Of a stretch of DNA of 64,000 nt, positions 43,442 to 52,921 are shown piece by piece (position 1 is the first letter of the stretch; every line of letters begins with the position of its first letter). Position numbers and translations under genes: made by a program. This DNA is from an uncultured Hungatella sp. (GTDB taxonomy: Bacteria; Bacillota; Clostridia; Lachnospirales; Lachnospiraceae). The DNA is taken from the NCBI GenBank assembly GCA_910577935.1, contig CAJTOT010000010.1:33847-97846 (forward strand). The letters are read 5' to 3'. The notes under the pieces are model-generated. The model was not told where the DNA came from, did no database searches, and was given only the letters and a program-made list of their open reading frames with translations.

Positions 43442-44947
43442 CTACATCTCATCCATACACTGCTTCTGCACCATCTGGTATACCTGGGAAAAAGGAGTCC
43501 CGCTCTCTCTCGCCAGCCTGGACACGCTGTCATATTCCGGATAGAATCTCACCACTCCCCTGGCCTGGCACACCTTCACCTGAGCCTCCCCCAGGGCCGT
43601 GGGGACAGTTCGCTCCTCTCTCTTTAAAACCGTCCTCTCCATCTCCGCCCTCCGGATGCCGATGGTGGTTGTCTCTCTGAAAATAATGTGCTCCAGCTTC
43701 TCCACATCTTCTCCGGCGCAGATTACATTCAGCTGCCACGCCGGCCTGTTTTTCTTCATAAATACCGGCATATAGTGGACATCCCTGGCGCCTGCCTCAA
43801 ACAGCCTCTCCATCACATAGCCAAGGGCCTCCCCGCTGCAGTCGTCAATGTTGGTCTCCAGCTTGAAGATGGTGTCCCTCTCCGGCTGCACGTCCCGCAC
43901 CACCATGGCTCTCAAGATTCCCGGCCGCTCATAATTCCGCTTTCCGGCTCCGATTCCCACCTTCACCACGGAAAAATCCTTGGGCAGCGTCCCGGAAGTC
44001 CTCACCGCCGCCACGATGGCCGCTCCCGTGGGCGTCACAAACTCTCCCTCCGCGTCCACGATCCTCACCGGCAGGCTGTGGCTCTTTATGATATTGGCCA
44101 CGGCTGGCACCGGCACCGGAAGAATTCCGTGCTGGCAGCGTACGGTTCCCGTGCCCTCGCACAAAAACGGAACCACCACTTCCTCCACTTTCAGATTGTC
44201 CAGACACACCGCAGCCGCCACAATGTCCACGATGGAGTCCACCGCTCCCACCTCGTGGAAATGCACCCGGTCCACCGGCACGTTGTGGGCTTTCGATTCG
44301 GCCTCCGCCAATATCTCGAAAATCCTCAGAGCCAGCTTTCTTGCCCCCTCGGTCATGGCGCCCCCGGCGATGATCTTCCGTATCTCCTCCATGCCCCTGT
44401 GCTCATGGTGATGATGACCGTGGGCATGTGTGTGGCCGTGATACATAGCCTCATGGGCGCGGCCGTGGCTGTGATCTTCGTGGCCGTGGCTGTGCCCGTG
44501 ATCCTCGTGGCCGTGGTCATGCCCATGGTCTTCGTGGCCGCGGCTGTACCTGTGATCCTCATGGCCGTGGCCATGCCCATGGTCTTCGTGGCCGCAGCTG
44601 TGCCTGTGATCCTCGTGGCCGTGGTCATGGCTGTGATCTTCGTGGCCGCGGTCATGTCCGTCATCGTCCCCATGGCTGTGGTCATGTACATGCTCATGGC
44701 CATGGAGATACTCCATATCATGGTCATGGTTCTCATGCTCCGCGTCTAAAATTACGTTAAAATCGCAGGCGTCGATGCCGGACTTCACCACCCGCTTTAT
44801 CTCCACCCGGAATCCGGACACCGGAAGGCTCTCCAGCGCCTCCGTCAACACCTTCTCATCGGCTCCCAGATCCAGGAGGGCGGCAACCGTCATATCCCCG
44901 CTGATTCCCGAATAACACTCCAAATACAGCTTATCTCCAGAACTCAT
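43442..44947 (-). CDS. larC: Nickel-pincer cofactor protein LarC (fused LarC1-LarC2)
   Basis: A 501-residue protein inserting nickel into pyridinium-3,5-bisthiocarboxylate mononucleotide. Seen: LYLECYSGISGDMTVAALLDLG at the start, RVHFHEVGAVDSIVDIVAAAVCLD, FVTPTGAAIVAAV, and the LarC2 half (LETNIDDCSGEALGYVMERLFEAGARDVHYMPVFMKKNRPAW). LarC1 and LarC2 are one continuous frame, unlike lactobacilli, where a ribosomal frameshift joins them. Between residues 70 and 185 is a large His/Asp/Glu-rich insertion, seven 9-residue repeats of GHEDHxHxx plus flanking His runs, probably a nickel store. Last gene of larB-larE-larC. Confidence 0.95.
   Translation of the reverse strand: MSSGDKLYLECYSGISGDMTVAALLDLGADEKVLTEALESLPVSGFRVEIKRVVKSGIDACDFNVILDAEHENHDHDMEYLHGHEHVHDHSHGDDDGHDRGHEDHSHDHGHEDHRHSCGHEDHGHGHGHEDHRYSRGHEDHGHDHGHEDHGHSHGHEDHSHGRAHEAMYHGHTHAHGHHHHEHRGMEEIRKIIAGGAMTEGARKLALRIFEILAEAESKAHNVPVDRVHFHEVGAVDSIVDIVAAAVCLDNLKVEEVVVPFLCEGTGTVRCQHGILPVPVPAVANIIKSHSLPVRIVDAEGEFVTPTGAAIVAAVRTSGTLPKDFSVVKVGIGAGKRNYERPGILRAMVVRDVQPERDTIFKLETNIDDCSGEALGYVMERLFEAGARDVHYMPVFMKKNRPAWQLNVICAGEDVEKLEHIIFRETTTIGIRRAEMERTVLKREERTVPTALGEAQVKVCQARGVVRFYPEYDSVSRLARESGTPFSQVYQMVQKQCMDEM
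44459..44647 (-). repeat. Seven 27-bp tandem repeats coding GHEDHxHxx in larC
   Basis: Residues 101-163 of LarC are seven consecutive 9-residue units (GHEDHSHDH, GHEDHRHSC, GHEDHGHGH, GHEDHRYSR, GHEDHGHDH, GHEDHGHSH, GHEDHSHGR), followed by a degenerate eighth. Length stays in frame, so copy number may vary between strains. Confidence 0.9.
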
Positions 44948-44992
44948 ATCTCCAAATCCTCTCTTTTCTGTCTATATGTCCTGATGTCAGGC

Positions 44993-45862
44993 TCAAAGGC
45001 GTTTTTCTTTACCCAATTCCAGCCCCTCGTCCATACTCCCCGACCGGAATCCCTCCAGATCCAGAGTGATATATCTGTATCCCAGGTCTTTCAGATGCCT
45101 GACAACCTCTTCCCTGCGTTCTGCAACCGTTCCCAGAGCCTCCCTGTCCGCCTCGATCCGGGCGATGTCCCCGTGAACTCTCAGACGCACGTTGTAGAGT
45201 CCCAGAGTTCTCAGATACTCCTCTCCCCCCTCTGCCTGCTTTAACTTCTCCACAGTCAATTCCGCGCCGTAGGGGAATCTGGTAGCCAGACACGGCGACG
45301 ACGGGCGGTCTGCCACGGAAATGCCATGCTCCTTGGCCAGCCTGCGCACCTGGGCCTTGGTAAAGCCTGCCTCCTTGAGAGGGCTCTTTATCCCCAGCTC
45401 CTCTATGGCCCGAAGGCCCGGACGGTACTGGGTTAAATCGTCCGTGTTGGTTCCCTCCAGAACCACCAGGGCTCCGGCCTTTTCAGCCATATCCTTAATC
45501 TGCTGAAACAGATACTTTTTGCATCGGTAACATCTGTCCACAGGGTTGTGACGGATATCCCCCTGCTCCAGTTCCCGGATTCTCAGGACCATGTGCCGGG
45601 CGCCGGTCTCCACGGCCACCCTCTCGGCGATCTTCTCATCTGCCGCCGGATGAAGGTCCGTGGCCGCCGTTATGGCAAACACCTGTCTTCCCTTCTCGCC
45701 GGCGCAAAGCGCCGCCAGCTTCAGAAGAAGGCTGGAATCCGCCCCCCCGGAGAACGCCACCGCCACGTCCTCCCTGGTGTACTCGTCCATGAGACGGCGG
45801 AGAACCTTGCGCTTTTTCTCGTAGTCTTCCATTGTATATTCTTCCATCATGTAATCTTCCAT
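44993..45862 (-). CDS. larE: Sacrificial sulfur transferase LarE
   Basis: A 289-residue PP-loop enzyme that adenylates and sulfurates the biscarboxylate intermediate, giving up its own cysteine sulfur or using a cluster. Seen: PP-loop AFSGGADSSLLLKLA, DRCYRCKKYLF, EGTNTDDLTQYRPG and the catalytic PSSPCLATRFPYG cysteine. The ATG at 45860-45862 overlaps the larB stop in TGATG, with GGGAGG upstream. C-terminal domain is the LarE dimerisation part (VRLRVHGDIARIEADRE). Confidence 0.95.
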   Translation of the reverse strand: MEDYMMEEYTMEDYEKKRKVLRRLMDEYTREDVAVAFSGGADSSLLLKLAALCAGEKGRQVFAITAATDLHPAADEKIAERVAVETGARHMVLRIRELEQGDIRHNPVDRCYRCKKYLFQQIKDMAEKAGALVVLEGTNTDDLTQYRPGLRAIEELGIKSPLKEAGFTKAQVRRLAKEHGISVADRPSSPCLATRFPYGAELTVEKLKQAEGGEEYLRTLGLYNVRLRVHGDIARIEADREALGTVAERREEVVRHLKDLGYRYITLDLEGFRSGSMDEGLELGKEKRL

Positions 45863-46614
45863 CACGCGCCTCCCTGTTCTGCCAGACGGTTCATCTGGGT
45901 GGCCAGATACCCTGCCCCGTAGCCGTTGTCAATGTTCACCACCGCGATGCCGTTGGCGCAGGAGTTGATCATGGTGAGCAGCGCCGATAGGCCGTGGAGG
46001 TTGGCGCCGTACCCCACAGAGGTGGGAACCGCTATGACCGGGCGGCTCACCAGGCCGCCGATGACGCTGGCCAGCGCCCCCTCCATGCCTGCCACCGCCA
46101 CCACGCAGTTGGCCCTCTGAATCACGTCCAGCCTGGAGAGAAGCCTGTGGATGCCGCTGACACCCACGTCATAGACCCGCTCCACATACGTTCCGAAAAA
46201 CTCCGCCGTCTGGGCGGCCTCCTCGGCCACGGGGATATCTGCCGTCCCCGCCGTGCACACCGCCACCCCCCCGGTTCTCGGCTTTCCCTCCTTTTCTATC
46301 TTCAGTATCCTGGAGACAGGATCATAGACAGTCTGGGGGAATCTGGCTTTCACCAGCTCATACTGCTCATTAGAAGCCCTTGTCCCGAATACCTCTCCTT
46401 CTTTCTCGTAGAGCCTTTCATAGATAGACAGAAGATGACTGTCCGCCTTTCCGCTGCAGAACACCACTTCCGCGAAGCCCGTCCGCTCCCTGCGGCCGGT
46501 GTCCAGCTTGGCATATCCCATCTCTTCATAGCTTCCCATATTCAGAAGGCCTTCGGCCTCTTTCACAGACAGGGTTCCTTCCTTCACCTGTCTTAAAATA
46601 TCCTGTATCTCCAC
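45862..46614 (-). CDS. larB: Pyridinium-3,5-biscarboxylate mononucleotide synthase LarB
   Basis: A 250-residue protein resembling PurE at its C-terminal half. Seen: N-terminal LRQVKEGTLSVKEAEGLL, VVFCSGKADSHLLSIYERLYEKEG, VAVCTAGTADIPVAEEA and the PurE-like VVAVAGMEGALASVIGGLVSRPVIAVPTSVGYG. It carboxylates and hydrolyses nicotinic acid adenine dinucleotide, the first step of nickel-pincer synthesis. It heads larB-larE-larC; no LarA racemase is in the window, so the client enzyme is elsewhere. Confidence 0.95.
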   Translation of the reverse strand: MEIQDILRQVKEGTLSVKEAEGLLNMGSYEEMGYAKLDTGRRERTGFAEVVFCSGKADSHLLSIYERLYEKEGEVFGTRASNEQYELVKARFPQTVYDPVSRILKIEKEGKPRTGGVAVCTAGTADIPVAEEAAQTAEFFGTYVERVYDVGVSGIHRLLSRLDVIQRANCVVAVAGMEGALASVIGGLVSRPVIAVPTSVGYGANLHGLSALLTMINSCANGIAVVNIDNGYGAGYLATQMNRLAEQGGA

Positions 46615-46696
46615 AGCCTTGTTCCTCCCTTCTCTGTCCCTGCCGAATACAATCTGCCGGCCAGCCCGGATGCCTTCCCCGATATCCCGGATCTGC

Positions 46697-49246
46697 TTAG
46701 GCGGTTATGTATTTTTTCAATATATCCAGCACCCTGTCCACATCGATGGGCTTTGAGATGTGCTCGTTCATGCCGCAGTCCAGGCAGCGCTGGATATCGT
46801 CCGCGAACGCGTCCGCTGTCATGGCGATGATGGGAAGGCCCGCATCCTCCCTTTTGAGGGATCTGATGGAAACTGCCGCGTCATATCCCGTCATCACCGG
46901 CATGCGGATATCCATGAGAATCGCGGCATAGTATCCCGGCTCGGACGCCTCGAACTTCTCCACGCATATTTTTCCGTTCTCCGCCCGCTCCAGATCCAGC
47001 TGCGCCTCAGACAAAAGCTCTTCTGCGATCTCCCAGTTAAGGTCATTGTCTTCCGCCACAAGAATCCGTCTTCCCTTAAAATCAATCTTCTTTTTCTGAT
47101 GCTTATCCGATGACTCCTCCGGCTGCTGGAGCATGCAGCTGCTCAGGCTTAAGTACAGGTTTGATTTAAACAGGGGCTTGGAGATAAATCCGTGAATTCC
47201 GGCGCTCCTGGCCTCCTCCTCGATATCGCTCCAGTCGTAGGCAGATATGATGAAGATGGGAACCTCGTCCCCCACCCGCTTTCTGATCTCTCTGGTTGTC
47301 TGGAGGCCGTCCATCCCCGGCATCTTCCAGTCCAGAAGCACGATCTCATAACTGTTTCCCTGATTAAAATTCTTCTCTACCATCTCAACCGCTGTTCTTC
47401 CGTCCAGGCACCACTCCGCGTCGATGCCTATCTCTCTCAGGGAGTGAACCGCTCCCTGGCACAGATCCTCGTTGTTGTCCACCACAAGCATCCTCCACGG
47501 CGGGAGGATCATGTCCTCCTCCCTGACAGACGCCTTTTCAAAATCCACGGTGACGCAGAACTCGCTTCCCTTCCCCGGAGTGCTCTCCACCTCTATGGTG
47601 CCGTTCATGGCCTCCACGATCCGCTTTGTGATGGCCATGCCGAGACCGCTTCCCTCTGTCTTGTCCACCACGATATTCTTCTCTCTGGTAAATGTATCAA
47701 AAATCGTCTTCCGGAACTCCGGCGTCATGCCGATTCCGCTGTCCTTAACCCTGAAGCGGCATCTCACATAGTCATCCCCCAGAGGCGAAGGCTCCTGGCT
47801 CAGGTATATATTGATCCTGCCGCCTTCCGGCGTGAACTTGATGGCGTTGGACAGAAGATTGATAAGTATCTGATTGAGGCGCACACTGTCGCAGTATACT
47901 TCCTCGTCCCCCACATTGTGGATAAATATGTCAAAATGCTGGCCTTTTGCCTTGATCTGAGGCTGCACGATATTGACGATGCTGTCCATGGTATCCCGCA
48001 AAGACAGCTGATGTCTGTTCAGGGTCAGCTTTCCGCTCTCGATCTTGGACATATCCAGAATATCATTGACCAGGCCCAGAAGATGCTTGCTGGAAAGCGT
48101 GATCTTCGTCAGGCAGTCCTTCACTCTCGCCGTGTCATTGATATTGGCCATGGCGATTGCCGTCATGCCCACGATGCCGTTCATGGGAGTCCTGATGTCA
48201 TGGCTCATGTTGGAGAGGAACTCGCTTTTCGCCCTGTTGGCGTGGGCCGCGGCCTTTTCCGCCTCGTTCAGCGCCTTCATCTGATCCTGGGACAGCTTGT
48301 AGTACAGGGCGAAGATAATCAGCACTGCCGCCAGAATCACGCCGCACACTCCAAGCATGGTGTACTGCCGCTGCCAGCTCAGACGATTGATGGCGTCGTC
48401 CAGAATGCCGTAGGGCATGATGGACACCAGATACCACTCAGAGCCCGGAAGATGGGAACAGTACACATGCTGGTGCACCTCATCCACGATCGTCATGGCC
48501 GAATAATCTCTGTCCGCATTCATGGCATCCCGCAGCTCCTGGGCAAACATGCCGGGAGTCTTTCCGTTGTACTCCGAGAACAGCTCCCTGATCCGCGAAA
48601 AATAGTCGTCATGATATCCGTCCCCGCTGCGGATGACAAAGGTTCCGTCTCTCCTGATGATGTGATAGTACGCCAGGGAACTGGCCTCGTCGAGAACCAG
48701 GGCCTCGCCGAGATAATCCATGCTCATGCCCGCCACAAGAGTGGCGCTCACTTTCCCGTCCTTCATGGGATAGGCGGCGTCAACCACAAACAGTACCAGC
48801 TTTTCTCCCGCCTCGTTGAAGCCGCTGGTGACCCCTTTGTCTGAGTTGCGCAGAACTTCCCTGAGCTCCGCCTTGTCGATGACTTCCACCTCACCTCCGA
48901 AGACGGACTCGCATTCCCCGTCCTCGGTGTAAAGCCCCAGAAAACTGAACTCCCGGATACTGCCGCTGTACGCCAGCTCATCCATCATCTCCTGGTTATA
49001 TACAGCCGTCTCAGGCGGCGTGCGTTTTATGATTCCTTCCACCTGAGACAGGCGCAGATTCACGATGGCGTCAAACTTCTGCTGCAGCTGCCTGCTCATC
49101 TCCGACATGTAGATCTCGCCCACCTCATTGATGGCATCCCCGCTTTTTCCGGTCATAAATATCCCCAGCCAGAAAAAGCAGGCGATACACAGACCTATGA
49201 TAAACAGCGCGCTCACAAATAAAAATTTCCTGGTTTTATTCATCAT
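46697..49246 (-). CDS. Hybrid sensor histidine kinase with two receiver domains
   Basis: The product has 849 residues, starting at 49246 (GAGGAG just upstream). Domain order: membrane helix (KFLFVSALFIIGLCIACFFWLGIFM), a large extracellular Cache-like sensor (about 35-300), a second helix (TMLGVCGVILAAVLIIFALYY), and HisKA with SHDIRTPMNGIVGM (phospho-His). The HATPase has LINLLSNAIKFTPEGG and GSGLGMAITKRIVEAMNG. Receiver 1 contains LLDWKMPGMDG and receiver 2 RILVAEDNDLNWEIA with ILMDIRMPVMTG. There is no Hpt domain in frame. The start region overlaps the lgt end by about ten bases, so the two share a transcript. Signal unknown. Confidence 0.92.
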   Translation of the reverse strand: MMNKTRKFLFVSALFIIGLCIACFFWLGIFMTGKSGDAINEVGEIYMSEMSRQLQQKFDAIVNLRLSQVEGIIKRTPPETAVYNQEMMDELAYSGSIREFSFLGLYTEDGECESVFGGEVEVIDKAELREVLRNSDKGVTSGFNEAGEKLVLFVVDAAYPMKDGKVSATLVAGMSMDYLGEALVLDEASSLAYYHIIRRDGTFVIRSGDGYHDDYFSRIRELFSEYNGKTPGMFAQELRDAMNADRDYSAMTIVDEVHQHVYCSHLPGSEWYLVSIMPYGILDDAINRLSWQRQYTMLGVCGVILAAVLIIFALYYKLSQDQMKALNEAEKAAAHANRAKSEFLSNMSHDIRTPMNGIVGMTAIAMANINDTARVKDCLTKITLSSKHLLGLVNDILDMSKIESGKLTLNRHQLSLRDTMDSIVNIVQPQIKAKGQHFDIFIHNVGDEEVYCDSVRLNQILINLLSNAIKFTPEGGRINIYLSQEPSPLGDDYVRCRFRVKDSGIGMTPEFRKTIFDTFTREKNIVVDKTEGSGLGMAITKRIVEAMNGTIEVESTPGKGSEFCVTVDFEKASVREEDMILPPWRMLVVDNNEDLCQGAVHSLREIGIDAEWCLDGRTAVEMVEKNFNQGNSYEIVLLDWKMPGMDGLQTTREIRKRVGDEVPIFIISAYDWSDIEEEARSAGIHGFISKPLFKSNLYLSLSSCMLQQPEESSDKHQKKKIDFKGRRILVAEDNDLNWEIAEELLSEAQLDLERAENGKICVEKFEASEPGYYAAILMDIRMPVMTGYDAAVSIRSLKREDAGLPIIAMTADAFADDIQRCLDCGMNEHISKPIDVDRVLDILKKYITA

Positions 49247-50045
49247 GTTCTCCTCTTTCTCCCACTTCAAAATTCTGTTTTCCATTTCCCGCGAAATCAG
49301 ACATCCTTCTGCCGGCAATCAGCAGCATCACTCCTGCCGCGGCCGCAAACAGGGATATGAACTGGGAAGTGGTCAGTGTACCCACAGTTCCTCTTATCAG
49401 ATCTCCCCTGAAAAATTCGATGACAAATCTCCCCGCGCTGTAGATAATCAGGTACGCCGCTGCCGTCTCCCCGTCCCGCTTTGCCTTCCCCGACAGCCAT
49501 AAGAGAAAGAAAAAGTGGCAGAAATTAAAGGCGCTTGACAAAAGCTGAGTCGGCAAAAGCGGAACGTTGTTGGGGGCGTAGGCGGAATTGTGAAATATGA
49601 CGGCAAACCCGCTGTCCGTCTCTCTCCCATAACAGCAGCCTGCCAGAAAACACCCCAGCCTCCCAAATCCCTGGGCCAGGGCCACCACCGGCATAACCAG
49701 GTCCGCGTACTTTAAAAAAACCAGTTTATGCTTTCTGCAGTACACATACCCGCCTGCGATGCCGCCTATAATGCCTCCGTACACCACAAACCCGTTGGAT
49801 ATATCCAAAAGCAGCCTTGGGTTCTTCACAATCTGGTCTATGGTGGTGATGTAATACAGAAGTTTCGCGCTTATAAGCCCGCTGACGATTCCCCATACGG
49901 CGATTCCCAGAATATGGTCCGGGTCCATCCCCTTTCGTCCGGCCCGGTACTCCGATACAAGGCAGGCTGACAGAAAACCGATGCCGATCATCAGCCCGTA
50001 CCCGTGAATCGTAAAACTTCCTATAGAAAATAGATCATTTTTCAT
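49236..50045 (-). CDS. lgt: Prolipoprotein diacylglyceryl transferase
   Basis: A 269-residue membrane enzyme that transfers diacylglycerol to the lipobox cysteine of lipoproteins such as the OppA and PstS-like proteins here. Seen: the N-terminal FTIHGYGLMIGIGFLSACLVSEYRA segment, GFVVYGGIIGGIAGGYVYCRKH, the signature GRLGCFLAGCCYGRETD, PTQLLSSAFNF and GRFVIEFFRGDLIRG. Seven helices. GAGGAAACAG provides the ribosome site. Upstream a TATAAT is visible at about 50088-50093 without a good -35. Confidence 0.93.
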   Translation of the reverse strand: MKNDLFSIGSFTIHGYGLMIGIGFLSACLVSEYRAGRKGMDPDHILGIAVWGIVSGLISAKLLYYITTIDQIVKNPRLLLDISNGFVVYGGIIGGIAGGYVYCRKHKLVFLKYADLVMPVVALAQGFGRLGCFLAGCCYGRETDSGFAVIFHNSAYAPNNVPLLPTQLLSSAFNFCHFFFLLWLSGKAKRDGETAAAYLIIYSAGRFVIEFFRGDLIRGTVGTLTTSQFISLFAAAAGVMLLIAGRRMSDFAGNGKQNFEVGERGEHDE

Positions 50046-50301
50046 TCTGTTTCCTCAAATCTTTTTATTGAACGTGTGCCAGGATACTATTATATCATTT
50101 TCTTTGTAAAGATTCTACCCGTTTCCGGACAAATCATTTTTTTATCACATTTTATTGAAAAATGGTTGATTATCTCAAATCCGGAAAAATGCCTTACAAT
50201 TATAAAAAATACATGGAGGGCCGGGATAGCCTGACCTCCCAAAGCATCTGCCCCGGCTCAGGCCGGGATTCCATGACCTCCCCAAGGGCAGCAGCAGCCG
50301 C

Positions 50302-51222
50302 TCACAGGCAGGTCAGCGCCACCGCGCTCCACACAGGTATGGCTGCCATGGACAGCACCGTGGTCAGCACCACGCATTTGCTGGCAAATTCCTCGTCCTT
50401 GTGATACCGGGCCGCCAGGATAGCCGTGGTGCTCCCCGCCGGCATGGCGGCAAGAATCACAGCCACGCCGGCCACCGTGGCGTCTGCCCGGAACACCAGA
50501 CACCCGGCAAAGACAGCCAGGGGGATCAGCGCCAGGCGGATCACGGAGAATATCACGGTAATCTTTGTGACCATGGTTTTTAAGTCCGCGCCCGCCATGA
50601 TGGCCCCGATAAGCAGCATGGTCACCGGGGTGGTGCTGGCGCTTATGCTGCCGAGAGTCCTGGTGAGGAAGGATGGCAGAGTCACCTGGAGCGCCATCAG
50701 CGCCAGCCCCGCCTCCACCGCGATAATGCAGGGGTGGGTCAGCACCTTCTTCAACACTTCTTTTTTGCTTGGGCTCTCTGTAAAATAGGACACGCCTGCG
50801 GACCACATGACGATTCTCTGGGGGATCAGGTATACCGACGCATACAGAAGCCCTATGGGCCCAAACAGCCCCTCCGCCACCGGATTGCCCAGGAACCCCG
50901 CGTTGGAACAGACGGTGGCATACTGAAGCACCGTGCGCTTTCCTTTTTCTACCTTATTATAGCAGGTTGCGCTGATGGCTGTGCAGAACATCTGCAAAGC
51001 AACAGATATCACAAGAATCTGAAATCCCTTCACGAGAATATCCTTGTCCAGCTTTATCAAAAAAGACTGGATAATATTGCACGGGAGAATCAGGTCAATA
51101 ACCAGGTCAGTCAGCATCTTCTTCCCCTCCTCCGTAATCAGGTTTTTCCTTCGCAGAAACCACCCCAGGCCGATCTCCAGAAACATCATCAGCTGCAGGT
51201 CAATCATTCCCTGTAAATCCAT
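50302..51222 (-). CDS. AEC-family (auxin efflux carrier-like) transporter
   Basis: The protein is 306 residues with ten predicted helices in two five-helix halves. Start 51220-51222 (GGAGAACTGAGT upstream). Typical blocks are seen: GWFLRRKNLITEEGKKMLTDLVIDLILPCNI and PVAEGLFGPIGLLYASVYLIPQRIVMWSAGVSYF. Two more are PVTMLLIGAIMAGADLK and AAMPAGSTTAILAARYHKDEEFASKCVVLTTVLSM. Related clostridial members move organic acids such as malate or lactate. Substrate not predictable. Confidence 0.9.
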   Translation of the reverse strand: MDLQGMIDLQLMMFLEIGLGWFLRRKNLITEEGKKMLTDLVIDLILPCNIIQSFLIKLDKDILVKGFQILVISVALQMFCTAISATCYNKVEKGKRTVLQYATVCSNAGFLGNPVAEGLFGPIGLLYASVYLIPQRIVMWSAGVSYFTESPSKKEVLKKVLTHPCIIAVEAGLALMALQVTLPSFLTRTLGSISASTTPVTMLLIGAIMAGADLKTMVTKITVIFSVIRLALIPLAVFAGCLVFRADATVAGVAVILAAMPAGSTTAILAARYHKDEEFASKCVVLTTVLSMAAIPVWSAVALTCL

Positions 51223-51406
51223 ACTCAGTTCTCCCTCACATTTTCTTTTCACAGTACTTGCCGTACATTCCCAGGCAAAATCTGTAAGACAGATTTTGTC
51301 TTCTCCGGGAAATACTATTTCCAGCAGCCTTTGCCGCCTGCTTTTTGTCCGGCGGCGCCTTTCTAAGTTCCCCGGCCCAGCATTTTACAGAAGGAGGCTT
51401 TAAGCC

Positions 51407-51973
51407 ATGTTGTCATCTTTTATCGCCTACGGCGTCATTCCCGTCTACACGCTGATCTTTGCCGGCGGCTCCGACTGGTTTGCTTCCAACCTGTCGGTCA
51501 TCGGCAGCCTGCCGGGACGGCGCGCCGCATTTTTCTTTCTCGGCATCATCATCGGCCTCTACTACCTTCTCATCCTGAGAAAGCTCCTCGCCTGCATTCC
51601 CCGCCACATGACGGAGACATTTCTCCTGTATACGGCATTTGCCCTGCTGGTGTTCGCCGTCTCCACGCCCTACCTTCCGGATTCCGTCCCTCTCCAGGCA
51701 TTCCTCCATGTGGTGTCTGCCTTCAGCGCCTCGGTCCTTCTCACCCTCGCCCTCTGCCTGACTCTCCGGCGCCTGTCCTCTCTCTCCCGGTCGGCCTCCG
51801 CCTTTCTGCGTCCCTACCGCCTGTCCATGGCGGTGATCATCGCCGTCAGCGCCGCCCTGCTGTTTATCGTGGGCATCATCAGCAGCGCGCTGGAGATATA
51901 CTTTATCGTCACCACCACTGTCCTGATCCAGAAGATGTACGCCAACAGCGGGGAAATCTCCGGCTCCGGTTAA
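51407..51973 (+). CDS. Integral membrane protein of unknown function
   Basis: A 188-residue protein with about five membrane helices (IAYGVIPVYTLIFAGG; AAFFFLGIIIGLYYLLIL; FLLYTAFALLVFAVSTPYL; FLHVVSAFSASVLLTLALCL; MAVIIAVSAALLFIVGIISSALEIYFI). The GGSDWFASNLSVIGS motif between helices 1 and 2 recalls DUF998-type proteins, but I do not assign it. Perfect AGAAGGAGG ribosome site. Its stop overlaps the pyridoxamine kinase stop by four bases (convergent). Confidence 0.75.
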   Translation: MLSSFIAYGVIPVYTLIFAGGSDWFASNLSVIGSLPGRRAAFFFLGIIIGLYYLLILRKLLACIPRHMTETFLLYTAFALLVFAVSTPYLPDSVPLQAFLHVVSAFSASVLLTLALCLTLRRLSSLSRSASAFLRPYRLSMAVIIAVSAALLFIVGIISSALEIYFIVTTTVLIQKMYANSGEISGSG

Positions 51974-52857
51974 CGCGCCGGTTTCAGCCTGTCCAGGATT
52001 TCCTCAAAGCACACCCCGTCTGTCAGCGGCACCTCCAGCTTTACGGACTCCAGAACACAGGCTTTTATAAAATCCGCCGCCCTCTTCACAGACTTGTCCA
52101 GGGGCACGCCGTTGACAGCGTCTGCCAGAATAACGGCGGAGAAGATATCCCCTGTCCCGCACCGGGTCTCCCCCACCTTTTTTGTCCGCCTGAAGGTCCA
52201 TGTCTCCCCGGCCTTCTCTCCTCTCCCGTCTGCTTCATAGCAGAAATTCCCCAGAAAACTGCCTGACGGGACGCCGGTGATCACCACCTTCTCCGGGCCC
52301 GTGTCAGCCAGTTTCCTGGCCATGGCCAGAAGCTCCTTCTCCTTCCAGGACCCTTGATGGTAGAGGGTGTCTGTGAGAATGCAGCACTCCGTCACGTTGG
52401 GAGTGACTATCCGGGCCAGTCTCACCAGGTCTCTCATCTCCCGGCACATGTCCCCGGTGTAGGTGGCATAAATTTTTCCGTTGTCCCCCATAATAGGGTC
52501 TACCATGACAACGGCGCCGGGACCGGCAAAATCCCTGATAAATGACTTGACAATCCCGATCTGCCTTTCGGACCCCAGAAATCCCGTCCCAATGCCGTCA
52601 AAGGTCAGACCCAGCTTCTTCCACTGTTCCATGTAAGGCTCCATCCGGTCTGTGTAATCATCAAAAAAACAGCTGGGATAAGCCGTATGGTTGGAGAGAA
52701 TCGCCGTGGGCACAGGACAGCACTGCACCTTCAGCCTGGATATAATGGGTATGGACACAGTGAGGGCGCACCGCCCGAAACCGGACATGTCGTTGATGAC
52801 AGCCGCCTTCTTCTGCCTGGAACTGCCGGGCTTCTGAGATATTATGGTATTCTCCAT
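51970..52857 (-). CDS. Pyridoxal/pyridoxamine kinase
   Basis: A 295-residue ribokinase-fold enzyme that phosphorylates B6 vitamers. Seen: INDMSGFGRCALTVSIPIISRLKVQCCPVPTAILSNHTAYP (substrate site), VMVDPIMGDNGKIYATYT, VTPNVTECCILT and the anion-hole/catalytic RCGTGDIFSAVILAD. Gene is preceded by a long hairpin (52922-52978). Single gene, convergent with the membrane protein. Confidence 0.92.
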   Translation of the reverse strand: MENTIISQKPGSSRQKKAAVINDMSGFGRCALTVSIPIISRLKVQCCPVPTAILSNHTAYPSCFFDDYTDRMEPYMEQWKKLGLTFDGIGTGFLGSERQIGIVKSFIRDFAGPGAVVMVDPIMGDNGKIYATYTGDMCREMRDLVRLARIVTPNVTECCILTDTLYHQGSWKEKELLAMARKLADTGPEKVVITGVPSGSFLGNFCYEADGRGEKAGETWTFRRTKKVGETRCGTGDIFSAVILADAVNGVPLDKSVKRAADFIKACVLESVKLEVPLTDGVCFEEILDRLKPAR

Positions 52858-52921
52858 GATTTTCTAATCCCTCTTGCACAAATTTTTGCAGTATCTGACG
52901 CCATGTCAGGATTGCCCGGAG

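Noticed and set aside
44459..44647. Regular 27-bp repeats resembling a CRISPR array
   Set aside because: Repeats are contiguous without spacers and encode an in-frame His-rich segment of LarC.
47192..48844. Plus-strand 550-codon frame antisense to the hybrid kinase
   Set aside because: Shadow of GC-rich coding DNA; no ribosome site or recognisable domains, while the minus strand encodes a complete kinase.
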